Shown here: piece by piece, positions 16,430 to 25,957 of the stretch
How positions within the stretch are numbered: position 1 is the first letter of the stretch
How the letters are laid out: every line of letters begins with the position of its first letter
DNA from: JAZNLR01 sp045579195
GTDB lineage: Bacteria > Bacillota > Clostridia > Christensenellales > CAMQZB01
NCBI GenBank assembly: GCA_045579195.1
Contig: JAZNLR010000018.1
Location: forward strand, 1-44,440
DNA: 44,440 nt
Direction: 5' to 3'
The notes under the pieces: generated by a model
The model's input: only the letters and a program-made list of their open reading frames with translations
Told to the model about the DNA's origin: nothing
Databases searched by the model: none
Made by a program: the position numbers and the translations under genes

Positions 16430-16458
16430 ATTATATCATACTTCTTTTTGCTTGAAAA
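16430..16458 (-). promoter_or_regulatory. Promoter of parA-parB
   Basis: TTTTCA (16458-16453), 17-bp spacer ending TGA, TATAAT (16435-16430): an extended -10 promoter. It lies about 50 bp from the nearest parS, so ParB spreading could affect it. Confidence 0.65.
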
Positions 16459-16506
16459 TCGTTTTTTGAATATTTTTGCCTAATTTTTCAAAAATTTTTA
16501 TCTTTT

Positions 16507-16522
16507 TGTTTCACGTGAAACA
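16507..16522. other. parS: parS site 1
   Basis: Perfect 16-bp palindrome TGTTTCACGTGAAACA, the Bacillus-type ParB-binding consensus. Confidence 0.95.
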
Positions 16523-16581
16523 TTTTTTGCCATTTTTATTTGATCGCGAAATAATTTCCGTGACACTCCTTTGTGCCACGT

Positions 16582-16597
16582 TGTTTCACGTGAAACA
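16582..16597. other. parS: parS site 2
   Basis: Identical palindrome TGTTTCACGTGAAACA, 75 bp from site 1. Confidence 0.95.
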
Positions 16598-16654
16598 TTT
16601 TTTTGATTCAAAGATTCATTTACACAATGAAACCATCATAATGAAAAAGGTCAT

Positions 16655-16670
16655 TGTTTCACGTGAAACA
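16655..16670. other. parS: parS site 3
   Basis: Identical palindrome TGTTTCACGTGAAACA, 73 bp from site 2 and about 45 bp upstream of the rsmG promoter. Confidence 0.95.
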
Positions 16671-16715
16671 TTCTATAAAAATAAAAAGTTTTCCTTTGAA
16701 ACATTCAAATCAGCA

Positions 16716-16744
16716 TTGACACCCATTTTCTGTTGTGTTATACT
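16716..16744 (+). promoter_or_regulatory. Promoter of rsmG, probably giving a leaderless mRNA
   Basis: TTGACA (16716-16721), 17-bp spacer ending TGT (extended -10), TATACT (16739-16744). Only 6 nt separate the -10 from the ATG at 16751, so the usual +1 position is the A of the start codon. Confidence 0.75.
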
Positions 16745-16750
16745 TTGACT

Positions 16751-17470
16751 ATGGAACAAAAAAACTATCAAGACCAAGAAATTTTCAAAGAAGAGGCAAA
16801 AAAACTCGGTGTCACAGTCACAGACGAACAATTTGCCAAATTCTGCACATATTATGAGTTTTTGGTCGAAGAAAACGAAAAATATAATCTCACGGCAATC
16901 ACAGAAAAGAACGAAGTCTTTTTAAAACACTTTTTAGATTGCATTTCAGGTGCACCTTTGTTTTCAGAGGGTGCAACCGTTGCAGATGTCGGAAGTGGCG
17001 CAGGTTTCCCTGCAATTCCTCTGAAAATCGTTCGTCCTGATCTTAAGATCACCTGTATGGACGCACTTCAAAAGCGCGTCAACTTCCTCAACGAGCTGAT
17101 TTCACGTTTGGAGCTAACAGAAATCACAGCGATCCATCAGAGAGCAGAAGATGCCGGAAGATCTCCTCTTCGTGAAACCTTTGACTTCGTCACGGCACGC
17201 GCAGTGTCAAATTTGTCCTCCCTTTTAGAATATACTTCTCCGCTCTGCAAAAAAAGTGGATTTATCTTGGCATATAAGGGTGACGCAGACGAAGAGATCG
17301 CAGCGGCAAAAAATGCACTCTTCCTCTTAAAATGCAAAATTGCAAAGAAGATACAAATTGTCATTGATGAGAACGTTTCAAAAAGAACGTTGCTGTTAAT
17401 TGAGAAATTTGACAAGACTCCAAAGCTTTACCCACGCGGAAAAGGAAAAGAAAAAAAATCACCGCTTTAA
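16751..17470 (+). CDS. rsmG: 16S rRNA (guanine-527-N7)-methyltransferase
   Basis: 239 residues from the ATG at 16751. GidB/RsmG landmarks: YYEFLVEENEKYNLTAITEK, the SAM-binding strand VADVGSGAGFPAIPLKIVRP, LQKRVNFLNELISRLELTEI and FDFVTARAVSNLSSLLEYTS. It methylates G527 of 16S rRNA and its loss gives low-level streptomycin resistance in other bacteria. It is usually next to mnmG/mnmE; here those are absent and it stands between parS and the DnaA boxes. There is no RBS, and the promoter places the transcript start at the ATG. Confidence 0.94.
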   Translation: MEQKNYQDQEIFKEEAKKLGVTVTDEQFAKFCTYYEFLVEENEKYNLTAITEKNEVFLKHFLDCISGAPLFSEGATVADVGSGAGFPAIPLKIVRPDLKITCMDALQKRVNFLNELISRLELTEITAIHQRAEDAGRSPLRETFDFVTARAVSNLSSLLEYTSPLCKKSGFILAYKGDADEEIAAAKNALFLLKCKIAKKIQIVIDENVSKRTLLLIEKFDKTPKLYPRGKGKEKKSPL

Positions 17471-17823
17471 TGTGGAAAAGTGTGGATATGTGGACAAAAG
17501 TTTTGTTAATTTGTTGATAAAACTGTGCTTTTTACATTTATCGACAAAAAATTATCTTTTAAAAAAGAAAACTTTTGTAAAGAAGTGTGGATAACTTCAA
17601 AGAAAAGTTGACAAAAATTTTTTATTTTCCACAGAAAAATATCATAGGTTTCCTTGCAAATCAACCCTTTTTTTGGTATAATAAAGCTAGAAAAAATCTA
17701 AGGTTTTCGCTGTTTTTCACTTTTAAAATTTTGGTGAAAAAATTGATTTCCACAAATCCACGCTGCCTATAACTACGACTGTTAAAAGAAAGAATATATA
17801 GAACAAGAAGGAGGATCAAGAAA
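17471..17823. other. oriC: Probable replication origin (oriC) between rsmG and dnaN
   Basis: AT-rich intergenic stretch with a perfect DnaA box (TTATCCACA on the minus strand, 17586-17594). One-mismatch boxes lie at 17471-17479, 17481-17489, 17489-17497, 17512-17520, 17538-17546 and 17625-17633, and a weaker one at 17746-17754. Long A/T runs at about 17600-17760 could be the unwinding element. Genes on the two sides mostly point away from this zone, and parS sites lie within 1 kb. dnaA is not adjacent, which is unusual. Confidence 0.85.
17654..17682 (+). promoter_or_regulatory. Promoter of dnaN within the origin region
   Basis: TTGCAA (17654-17659), 17-bp spacer, TATAAT (17677-17682). Leader of about 135 nt. 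It lies just downstream of the DnaA boxes, so DnaA binding could regulate it. Confidence 0.7.
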
Positions 17824-18927
17824 ATGAAATTGATCTGTGACGGATTGGATATTGCTGATGCAATTGCAAAAGTTTCCAAAGCAATCAGCGCCCACACGAT
17901 GAATCCGATTTTAGAGGGAATTAAAATGCAGGCAATGGGAGATCATCTCATTTTGACTGCAACGAATTTAGAGTTGTCCATTGAAGTAAAGATCAACGCA
18001 GAAGTTCTTCAGGAAGGCCAGACGGTTGCTCCCGGAAAGTACTTCGGAGATTTCGTTCGCAAGCTGACGAATGAGAGAATTATGCTCACTGCAAGCGATG
18101 AAAATCGTTTGAGCATCAAATATATGGATTCGGAAGGAACACTCCAGTGCTTCAATGCAGATGATTTCCCAAAATTGACCAAGATCGAAGAGGGAGAGAT
18201 CATCTCTTTGAAGAAAAAAGACTTAAAAGACATCATTTCTAAGACGATTTTCTCGGTTTTAACAGAAGACACGCGTCCGATCTTGAAAGGATGCCTCTTT
18301 GAGATCAAAGATAACACGTTGACTGCCGTTGCAATCGACGGATATCGCTTGGCAATGGCAAAAAAAGAGCTTTTGAAGACAACGAAGGATATGTCGATCA
18401 TCATTCCTGCGACTTCTTTGAGCGAAATTTCCAAGTTCTTGAGCGACACGGATGAGGAGATCAACCTTTATTTACACAACAACACGTTGATGGTTGAAGT
18501 TGACAACGTCGTTGTCATCACGAGATTGCTCGAAGGTGAATTCATTAAGTACCGTAATATCATTCCGAATGAGTTCTTGACAAGCGTTGTCATTGATAAG
18601 AAGATGTTTGATTCCGGTCTTGACCGTGCTTCCATCGTTTCAAGAATGCTGAAAAACAATATCGTAAGCTTTGATATTAAGGAAAACCTCATCACCATTT
18701 CTTCTGTTTCTGATATCGGAAAGATGAAAGAAAACATCAACATTAAAGAAGAGGGCAAAGATCTGCAGATTTCCTTCAACCCGAGATACTTCCAAGAAGC
18801 AATCAAAGTTGTTGATGATGAATTCATCAAAATGCAATTCAACACCAACACTTCTCCTGCTGTTATCACGCCGGTTGAAGGAGATGATTATCTCTTCTTG
18901 ATTCTGCCGATACGTTTGATGAATTAG
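17824..18927 (+). CDS. dnaN: DNA polymerase III sliding clamp (beta subunit)
   Basis: 367 residues in the usual three clamp domains. Typical motifs are AISAHTMNPILEGIKMQAMG, DTRPILKGCLFEIKDNTLTA, VAIDGYRLAMAKK, VEVDNVVVITRLLEGEFIKY and the C-terminal SPAVITPVEGDDYLFLILPI followed by RLMN. The ring encircles DNA and tethers the polymerase; the DnaE encoded at 37645 is a likely partner. GGAGGA precedes the ATG. Neither dnaA upstream nor recF/gyrB downstream is present. A strong terminator follows, so it is transcribed alone. Confidence 0.97.
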   Translation: MKLICDGLDIADAIAKVSKAISAHTMNPILEGIKMQAMGDHLILTATNLELSIEVKINAEVLQEGQTVAPGKYFGDFVRKLTNERIMLTASDENRLSIKYMDSEGTLQCFNADDFPKLTKIEEGEIISLKKKDLKDIISKTIFSVLTEDTRPILKGCLFEIKDNTLTAVAIDGYRLAMAKKELLKTTKDMSIIIPATSLSEISKFLSDTDEEINLYLHNNTLMVEVDNVVVITRLLEGEFIKYRNIIPNEFLTSVVIDKKMFDSGLDRASIVSRMLKNNIVSFDIKENLITISSVSDIGKMKENINIKEEGKDLQISFNPRYFQEAIKVVDDEFIKMQFNTNTSPAVITPVEGDDYLFLILPIRLMN

Positions 18928-18989
18928 TTTTATTTTACAAAATGTAAAATAGATTTAGTTTTTTTTAAGCTTTAAACAAATTAATTTTT

Positions 18990-19024
18990 AAAACTCGACT
19001 TTTCATAAGTCGAGTTTTTTTTAT
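18990..19024 (+). terminator. Terminator of dnaN
   Basis: AAACTCGACTT/AAGTCGAGTTT stem with a 5-nt loop followed by a run of T. Confidence 0.88.
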
Positions 19025-19037
19025 TTTGTCAAAACAC

Positions 19038-19066
19038 TTGATAATAATTGAATTTTAATATATAAT
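19038..19066 (+). promoter_or_regulatory. Promoter of the lipoprotein gene at 19310
   Basis: TTGATA (19038-19043), 17-bp spacer, TATAAT (19061-19066). It produces a leader of about 237 nt. Confidence 0.7.
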
Positions 19067-19072
19067 GTTTTT

Positions 19073-19309
19073 GCCAAACAATCTGAATATTCGTAGCAAT
19101 GGGTGTTTTTTCTTTTATAGGAATCGTATACCTTTTTTTGGTAATACCATTAAGAGAACCAAATGAAAAAAATGTGGCTCCTTCTTGATGGTATGGTACA
19201 CCTATACTGCGATGGATTGTTTGGCGACAATTGGAGTCTGCGTTTTTGTGCGTCGACTTTAGTTGGCGCACTTTTTATTTTTAATAAACTTTTGGAGGAA
19301 GAAATTGAA
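19073..19309 (+). promoter_or_regulatory. Structured leader with internal terminator, candidate attenuator or riboswitch
   Basis: Three elements are visible. A long imperfect hairpin pairs TACCATTAAGAGAACC (from 19146) with GGCTCCTTCTTGATGGTA (to about 19195). A terminator-like hairpin GTGCGTC/GGCGCAC (19248-19254 with 19265-19271) is followed by TTTTTATTTTT before the RBS. Upstream CAATTGGAGTC (19229-19239) can pair with GACTTTAGTTG (19255-19265), the terminator loop plus the first base of its 3' arm, giving 11 bp including three wobbles, so the two folds exclude each other. I do not recognise a known riboswitch class. Confidence 0.5.
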
Positions 19310-20731
19310 ATGAAACGAATTATTGCATTGTTGTTGTCATTATGCATATGCATAAGCGTTGCAACTGTGTTTACAGCTTGTGAGAAGCATGAACATATGT
19401 ATACGGAAATAGAGGCGACAGAAACATTTCTGAAATCATCCGCATCTTGCACAAAGAAAGCCGTTTATTATAAATCTTGTCTATGCGGTGAAATGGGAAC
19501 CGAAACGTTTGAAGCCGGAGAGCTTGGCAAACATAACTTTTCTTCCGCTTGGACAATTGATGAAGAAAAGCATTGGCACGTTTGTGAAACGGAAGGATGT
19601 TCTGCAATCTCAGAAGAAGAAACTCATTCATACATTAACGGTGTTTGCATTTGTGATTATGAAAAGCAAAGAATATCGAAAAAAGAATGGGAAGATGCTT
19701 TTAAATTCGAGAACGTAACGATAAACGAATATGAAATAATTGATCAAGAAAAAGAACTTTCTATGACATATTTGCTTGACGGTGATGACTGTGCGATGAG
19801 TCTTGAAGGGATGATTCTTCCTATGGCAGACTATGCAGAATATTTGCGTGATCGATTTGATTTCTCTCGTTTATATAGTGATATTTCCGGTGAAGATGGT
19901 ACGTATTTCTTAGAAAGTGCTTCGCTGTTTTATGATACGTATAAGTATAAGAACATTACGATTGTGATTGAAAATGACGTTATTATTTCATTGTCGGCAA
20001 TCGTTTTTGAAGAAGATATTGAATATGATGACGAAGGAAATATCATAGGAACAAAGGAGGTTGAAGTCAATCGATACTATGAGTTTGTTAAATACGGAAC
20101 GACAAGCATAGAAATCGATAGTGATTTGCCCATTTCTCAAAGTGAATGGAATGACTTATTTGATGTAGAGAACTTTACGAACATGACGTTAAAACTTGAA
20201 GGTGTCATTCCGGAAAGCGGTTCGCTTGTTTACGAAGATGGAAGTGAAACATATTTAGAATGGACAACAACTATAAAAACAACGGTTTACAATGTCAATG
20301 GAGAATTGAAAATAACACTTGACAGTGTAAGTGCAGACCGGTCCGATATCATTACATTCTTTTTATATGATGAAATGTACTTAGTGGATGATATTTGGTA
20401 TGGTTATAAAATTGATGAACAAGAATATTTCGAAATTGATATAATGTCTGATTCGCAGGAATCGCAGGCAGCTGGGAGATACGATGACTTTTTAGATATC
20501 TTGTCTTCGTTACAAATGCCGTATATCTATATTAGCTTATCGTACGATAGCGAAAACGATGTATACTATATCGGGGATGAAGAATTGATGATCTACGTAA
20601 AAGTGAAAAACGGTCGTCTTTATTCGATTACAAATGAGCTTTCGTTTGACGGAACAGTGACGTCACTTACGTACACGGTTTCTAATTATGGAACGACCGC
20701 ACCGTTTACGGTTCCGTTTGAAGTAAATTAA
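19310..20731 (+). CDS. Cys/His-rich surface lipoprotein with two repeat domains
   Basis: 473 residues, function unknown. The signal peptide ends in lipobox FTAC (Cys24). Residues about 25-118 hold HEH, SCTKKAVYYKSCLCG, HWHVCETEGC and VCIC, a Cys/His-rich segment of the type that recurs in Clostridia surface proteins and could bind metal. Two related domains follow, opening SKKEWEDAFKFENVTI (about 123) and SQSEWNDLFDVENFT (about 277), each mostly beta. The start is set by GGAGGA; an upstream in-frame ATG at 19163 lies inside the structured leader. A/T content is higher than in genes beyond 21 kb. Confidence 0.7.
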   Translation: MKRIIALLLSLCICISVATVFTACEKHEHMYTEIEATETFLKSSASCTKKAVYYKSCLCGEMGTETFEAGELGKHNFSSAWTIDEEKHWHVCETEGCSAISEEETHSYINGVCICDYEKQRISKKEWEDAFKFENVTINEYEIIDQEKELSMTYLLDGDDCAMSLEGMILPMADYAEYLRDRFDFSRLYSDISGEDGTYFLESASLFYDTYKYKNITIVIENDVIISLSAIVFEEDIEYDDEGNIIGTKEVEVNRYYEFVKYGTTSIEIDSDLPISQSEWNDLFDVENFTNMTLKLEGVIPESGSLVYEDGSETYLEWTTTIKTTVYNVNGELKITLDSVSADRSDIITFFLYDEMYLVDDIWYGYKIDEQEYFEIDIMSDSQESQAAGRYDDFLDILSSLQMPYIYISLSYDSENDVYYIGDEELMIYVKVKNGRLYSITNELSFDGTVTSLTYTVSNYGTTAPFTVPFEVN

Positions 20732-20761
20732 TTTTTTTGAAATCAATTAAATTTTAGCAAC

Positions 20762-20810
20762 AAAAAAGCCTACTTTGTTTCGTTACTTGTGAAGCAAAGT
20801 AGGCTTTTTT
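20762..20810 (+). terminator. Terminator of the lipoprotein gene
   Basis: AAAAAAGCCTACTTTG/CAAAGTAGGCTTTTTT, a perfect 16-bp stem with a 17-nt loop and terminal T run. Confidence 0.88.
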
Positions 20811-20891
20811 AAGTAATTTTATGTGAAAGAAAAATAAACTCGATTTTGATAAAAAGATTTCAGACAGAAATCGACAAAATATGAAAAAGTG

Positions 20892-20920
20892 TTGAAATTG
20901 TGATGGGATTATAGTAAAAT
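20892..20920 (+). promoter_or_regulatory. Promoter of the acyltransferase gene
   Basis: TTGAAA (20892-20897), 17-bp spacer, TAAAAT (20915-20920), 25 bp before the start codon. Confidence 0.65.
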
Positions 20921-20944
20921 AAAAGAAAAACGAACGAGTGGAAG

Positions 20945-22222
20945 ATGAAAATCAAAGTAAAAGAAGCAAAGTTTGAAGACTTTCTGAAAATAGTGCCGGA
21001 AAAAAGCGGAAAATTGAGAAAGCCGAGCAGTTTGTTCCGCCTGCTCGTTCGCATTCTTGCCATTCCGGAGCTTTTGAAAACGCGTTTTTCTTACACAAAA
21101 AAGAGAATGGATGAAGTGAAGGGAAAGCCTTGTTTGATTTTGATGAATCATTCGAGTTTTTTGGATCTGAAGATCGCATCCAAACTGTTTTTCGGGAGAA
21201 GATATTTCATCATTACAACGTCAGACGGATTTGTCGGAAAAGAGTGGCTAATGAGAAAATTAGGGTGTATTCCAACCAAGAAGTTTACAACCGAATTATC
21301 CCTCGTTCAAGCCATGAAAAGTGCGGTCAATGATCACAAGGGAAGCATTCTTCTCTTTCCTGAGGCAAGTTACACGTTTGACGGCTGCGCAACACCCCTT
21401 CCAAAGAGCGTTGGAACGTTCATCAAGACGTTAAAAATTCCTGTCGTCACCGTTATCACAAAGGGTGCGTTCCTCTATCAGCCGCTTTACAACAATTTGC
21501 GCATTCGCAAGACAAAAGTGAGCGCAGAGGTGCAATGTCTTTTGAATGAAGAGGAAATTGCAGAACTTTCAGCGGAAGAGATCAATGAAAAGCTGTTTGA
21601 CGTCTTCACGTTTGACGGATTTCAGCAGCAGATCGAAACAAAAACAGTCATTGACGATCCCAACCGTGCCGAAGGGCTTCACCGCGTTTTATACCGTTGT
21701 CCTCGTTGTCTCTCAGAGGGAACGACAAAGGGAGAAGGAACAAGCATCTCCTGTTCAAACTGTGGCACAATTTACGATATGGACGTATACGGGCGCTTAA
21801 AAGCGCGCGAAGGTGTGACTGAGTTTGAACACATTCCCGATTGGTTCAAATGGGAGCGCGCATGCGTTAAAACTGAAATTGAAGGGGGGGCGTACCGCTT
21901 TGAAGACGAGGTTGACGTTGCTGCAATGGCGGATTTCAGCGCAATCTACCGCGTCGGAACGGGAAGATTGACGCATTCAGAAGAGGGTTTCTTTGTGGAG
22001 GGATGTGATGGGGCGTTGAGCTTCAAAAAATCACCGTTGGAGTCATATGGGTTGTATGCAGACTACAATTGGTATGAGCTCGGAGACATCGTTTCATTGG
22101 AAAACCAAGGGCGAGTCTATTACTGTTTTCCGAAGAAAGAAAATGTGGTGGCAAAATTGAGATTTGCAGCAGAGGAGCTGTATAAGATCAAGAAAGCGCA
22201 GATCAAAAAGAGAAAAGGATAA
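20945..22222 (+). CDS. PlsC-type lysophospholipid acyltransferase with zinc-ribbon extension
   Basis: 425 residues. The acyltransferase core (about 60-220) has the catalytic HX4D box LILMNHSSFLDL (His69, Asp74) and the substrate box LLFPEASYTFDG, where the usual FPEGT reads FPEAS. Such enzymes acylate lysophosphatidate at the membrane in phospholipid synthesis. The C-terminal half (about 235-425) begins with a zinc ribbon RCPRC...SCSNCGTIYDMD and continues as an unassigned domain, so the protein is about 180 residues longer than a simple PlsC. The RBS is weak. Convergent with cvpA, sharing a terminator. Confidence 0.8.
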   Translation: MKIKVKEAKFEDFLKIVPEKSGKLRKPSSLFRLLVRILAIPELLKTRFSYTKKRMDEVKGKPCLILMNHSSFLDLKIASKLFFGRRYFIITTSDGFVGKEWLMRKLGCIPTKKFTTELSLVQAMKSAVNDHKGSILLFPEASYTFDGCATPLPKSVGTFIKTLKIPVVTVITKGAFLYQPLYNNLRIRKTKVSAEVQCLLNEEEIAELSAEEINEKLFDVFTFDGFQQQIETKTVIDDPNRAEGLHRVLYRCPRCLSEGTTKGEGTSISCSNCGTIYDMDVYGRLKAREGVTEFEHIPDWFKWERACVKTEIEGGAYRFEDEVDVAAMADFSAIYRVGTGRLTHSEEGFFVEGCDGALSFKKSPLESYGLYADYNWYELGDIVSLENQGRVYYCFPKKENVVAKLRFAAEELYKIKKAQIKKRKG

Positions 22223-22257
22223 AAAAGAAAGGAAGCAGTTTTTGCTTCCTTTTTTTA
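22222..22257. terminator. Bidirectional terminator between the acyltransferase and cvpA
   Basis: AAAGGAAGC/GCTTCCTTT stem (22228-22252) with T runs on both strands. Confidence 0.82.
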
Positions 22258-22293
22258 TACACAAATGAGAAATGGTTGTTGAAAACCTTTGCC

Positions 22294-23022
22294 TTAAGCC
22301 GCAGCAACAGCTGCAATTGCGTTTTGGATGATCGTGGGAACGTCGATGTTGGAAACGAGAAGACGGCCAACGATGTTGATGTTGTCAACCTGGCGAACGA
22401 TAGCAGAAGCCTCATAGAGCTCGGTGACGGCAGGAATGATGCCGGACGTCAAGAAGAACGAGCCAATGGAGAGGAGAAGGAAAAAGACCAACGCACCTCT
22501 TGCAGCGTTCACAACGAAGCCCAAAATCTGCGAGAAGATGGGAACTTTCGGAAATTTGATGTTCTTGAAAATGTTCAAGATCAGCGTGACGATCGCATGA
22601 ATGATAGAGTAACAAAGAATGGTGACGAGCAAGGTCACTAAGTACCGCATCAGAACGGGACCAACAAGCTCAGCAAATGTCATTGCTTCGCCTGCATACG
22701 AAGCGATTGCCGCTTCAGCAATGGGTTTTGCGAGGTAAGACGGGAGGAGGGCAAGAAGATCTGCTTCCAAGGATGCTGCGGAGACGGCAGCGGTGAAGGG
22801 AGCAAACTTGCCAAGAAGACCGGTTGAGACCTTATTGATGAGGCCGGCAAGGAAATCGATTCCGAAAATGTAATTCACGGCGAGTTTCGCAACAAGAAGG
22901 CCGAGGAAAAGCGAGCCCGCAAAGCCGACAAGCTGCAAAAGGGGCTTGAACATACCGCGGAAAATTCCGATCAATGCAAAGAGACCGACAAAGCCCAAAA
23001 AAACAAGATCTAAAACGTTCAT
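22294..23022 (-). CDS. CvpA family membrane protein
   Basis: 242 residues with hydrophobic segments near 3-20 (VLDLVFLGFVGLFALIGIF), 28-48, 120-145 and 170-195. The opening VLDLVFLGFVGLFALIGIFR then GMFKPLLQLVGFAGSLFLGL is the CvpA/colicin V production signature. The family is in the inner membrane and linked to envelope processes, with no settled biochemical role. Ends in an Ala-rich stretch (NAIAAVAAA). Own promoter at 23071-23098; GGAGGA before ATG. Confidence 0.8.
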   Translation of the reverse strand: MNVLDLVFLGFVGLFALIGIFRGMFKPLLQLVGFAGSLFLGLLVAKLAVNYIFGIDFLAGLINKVSTGLLGKFAPFTAAVSAASLEADLLALLPSYLAKPIAEAAIASYAGEAMTFAELVGPVLMRYLVTLLVTILCYSIIHAIVTLILNIFKNIKFPKVPIFSQILGFVVNAARGALVFFLLLSIGSFFLTSGIIPAVTELYEASAIVRQVDNINIVGRLLVSNIDVPTIIQNAIAAVAAA

Positions 23023-23070
23023 TTGATTCCTCCGAACGAAAAATTTGCAAAAGGTGATTCTATATTTCTT

Positions 23071-23098
23071 ATTATATCATAAAATCTCGAAAAGTCAA
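23071..23098 (-). promoter_or_regulatory. Promoter of the CvpA-family gene
   Basis: TTGACT (23098-23093), 16-bp spacer ending TGA, TATAAT (23076-23071). Confidence 0.68.
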
Positions 23099-23156
23099 TT
23101 AAACGCAAAAGAGAGAATGAACAGTTTTTCTTCTGCGAAAAAATTGCGACAAAACA

Positions 23157-23184
23157 GTATATTCCCAAAAAACGCGGATATAAT
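23157..23184 (+). promoter_or_regulatory. Possible forespore-type promoter of yyaC
   Basis: GTATA (23157-23161), 17 bp, TATAAT (23179-23184). The upstream box is unlike the sigma-A TTGACA but like the GYATA box of sigma-F/G promoters; the -10 fits sigma-A better. Tentative. Confidence 0.3.
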
Positions 23185-23208
23185 CTCCCAAAAAACGAGG
23201 AGATTCGA

Positions 23209-23754
23209 ATGGAAGGGATCCATATATATTCCAACGTTTGCAAAAAGTACTTAAAAGAAGAGTTGAAAAGGCGGTTTTCGGAGAGCAGAAAGCCGCCTGT
23301 TATCGTGTGCATCGGAAGCGACCGCGTGACCGGAGATTGTTTGGGGCCGATCACGGGGGAGTTGCTCAAAGAGCGTGGCATCCCAACGTTCGTTTACGGA
23401 ACTCTGAAACAGACGGTAAGCGCAAAAGAGGCGCGCATTTTGGGAGAATTTTTGAAAAAAGTGCATCCGGGAAGGAAGATCCTTGCAGTCGACGCCGCCA
23501 TTGGCAAGGAGGAAGACGTTGGAAAAGTCCGCGTTGTGCGCGGCGGCGTCAAACCGGGTGCAGGTGCAAACAAGGATCTGCCGCGCGTGGGGGACGTTTC
23601 CGTGATGGGCGTGGTAAATTTCGGAAGCTTTCTTGATTTTGCCTTGCTCAAAGCGACAAAACTTGGGTTTGTTCGCTTAATGGCGGAAGAAATTGCCGGC
23701 GCAATTGAGGAATTTCTTGCCGAATCCGCTCTCATTTTCCAAAAAAACGGATGA
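23209..23754 (+). CDS. yyaC: Sporulation protein YyaC (spore protease-like)
   Basis: 181 residues. The family signature is evident: VIVCIGSDRVTGDCLGPITG, PTFVYGTLKQTVSAKE, ILAVDAAIGKEEDVGKVRVV and GGVKPGAGANKDLPRVGDVS. YyaC proteins are related in fold to the germination protease GPR and are found in spore-formers; the precise substrate is not established. Its presence argues for a sporulating lineage, and it is close to the origin in Bacillus too. GAGGAG precedes the ATG. Confidence 0.9.
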   Translation: MEGIHIYSNVCKKYLKEELKRRFSESRKPPVIVCIGSDRVTGDCLGPITGELLKERGIPTFVYGTLKQTVSAKEARILGEFLKKVHPGRKILAVDAAIGKEEDVGKVRVVRGGVKPGAGANKDLPRVGDVSVMGVVNFGSFLDFALLKATKLGFVRLMAEEIAGAIEEFLAESALIFQKNG

Positions 23755-23821
23755 AAATGTGAAAAGAATATGAGGAAAGTTTGAGTTTTGTGTGACTTGG
23801 GCTTCATTTGTGTCGATTGGC

Positions 23822-23850
23822 TTGATAAACTCTTTTTTTTGTGTTACAAT
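23822..23850 (+). promoter_or_regulatory. Promoter of ftsH
   Basis: TTGATA (23822-23827), 17-bp spacer ending TGT, TACAAT (23845-23850). A 7-bp hairpin GTCGGAA/TTCCGAC follows at 23882-23898 in the leader, just upstream of the RBS. Confidence 0.65.
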
Positions 23851-23924
23851 ATCCGCGAAATCAAAAATGAAAAAACCGTGTGTCGGAAAGCTTCCGACAT
23901 AACGAAACGGAGGATTTTGGAAAA

Positions 23925-25895
<1,971 letters not shown>

Positions 25896-25914
25896 CTGAA
25901 ACAAAAAACACTTT

Positions 25915-25951
25915 GCGCACAGAGAGGAAACTTTTTGTGCGCTCTTCTTTT
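25915..25951 (+). terminator. Terminator of ftsH
   Basis: GCGCACA/TGTGCGC stem with a 14-nt loop, then TCTTCTTTT. Confidence 0.65.
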
Positions 25952-25957
25952 GAAAAG

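Noticed and set aside
16476..16748. A 90-codon plus-strand frame between parA and rsmG
   Set aside because: It is made of parS copies (repeating FHVKH) and A/T runs, has no RBS, and overlaps the rsmG promoter.
19163..19309. N-terminal extension of the lipoprotein to ATG 19163
   Set aside because: It would precede the signal peptide, has no RBS and lies in the structured leader; the ATG at 19310 has GGAGGA.
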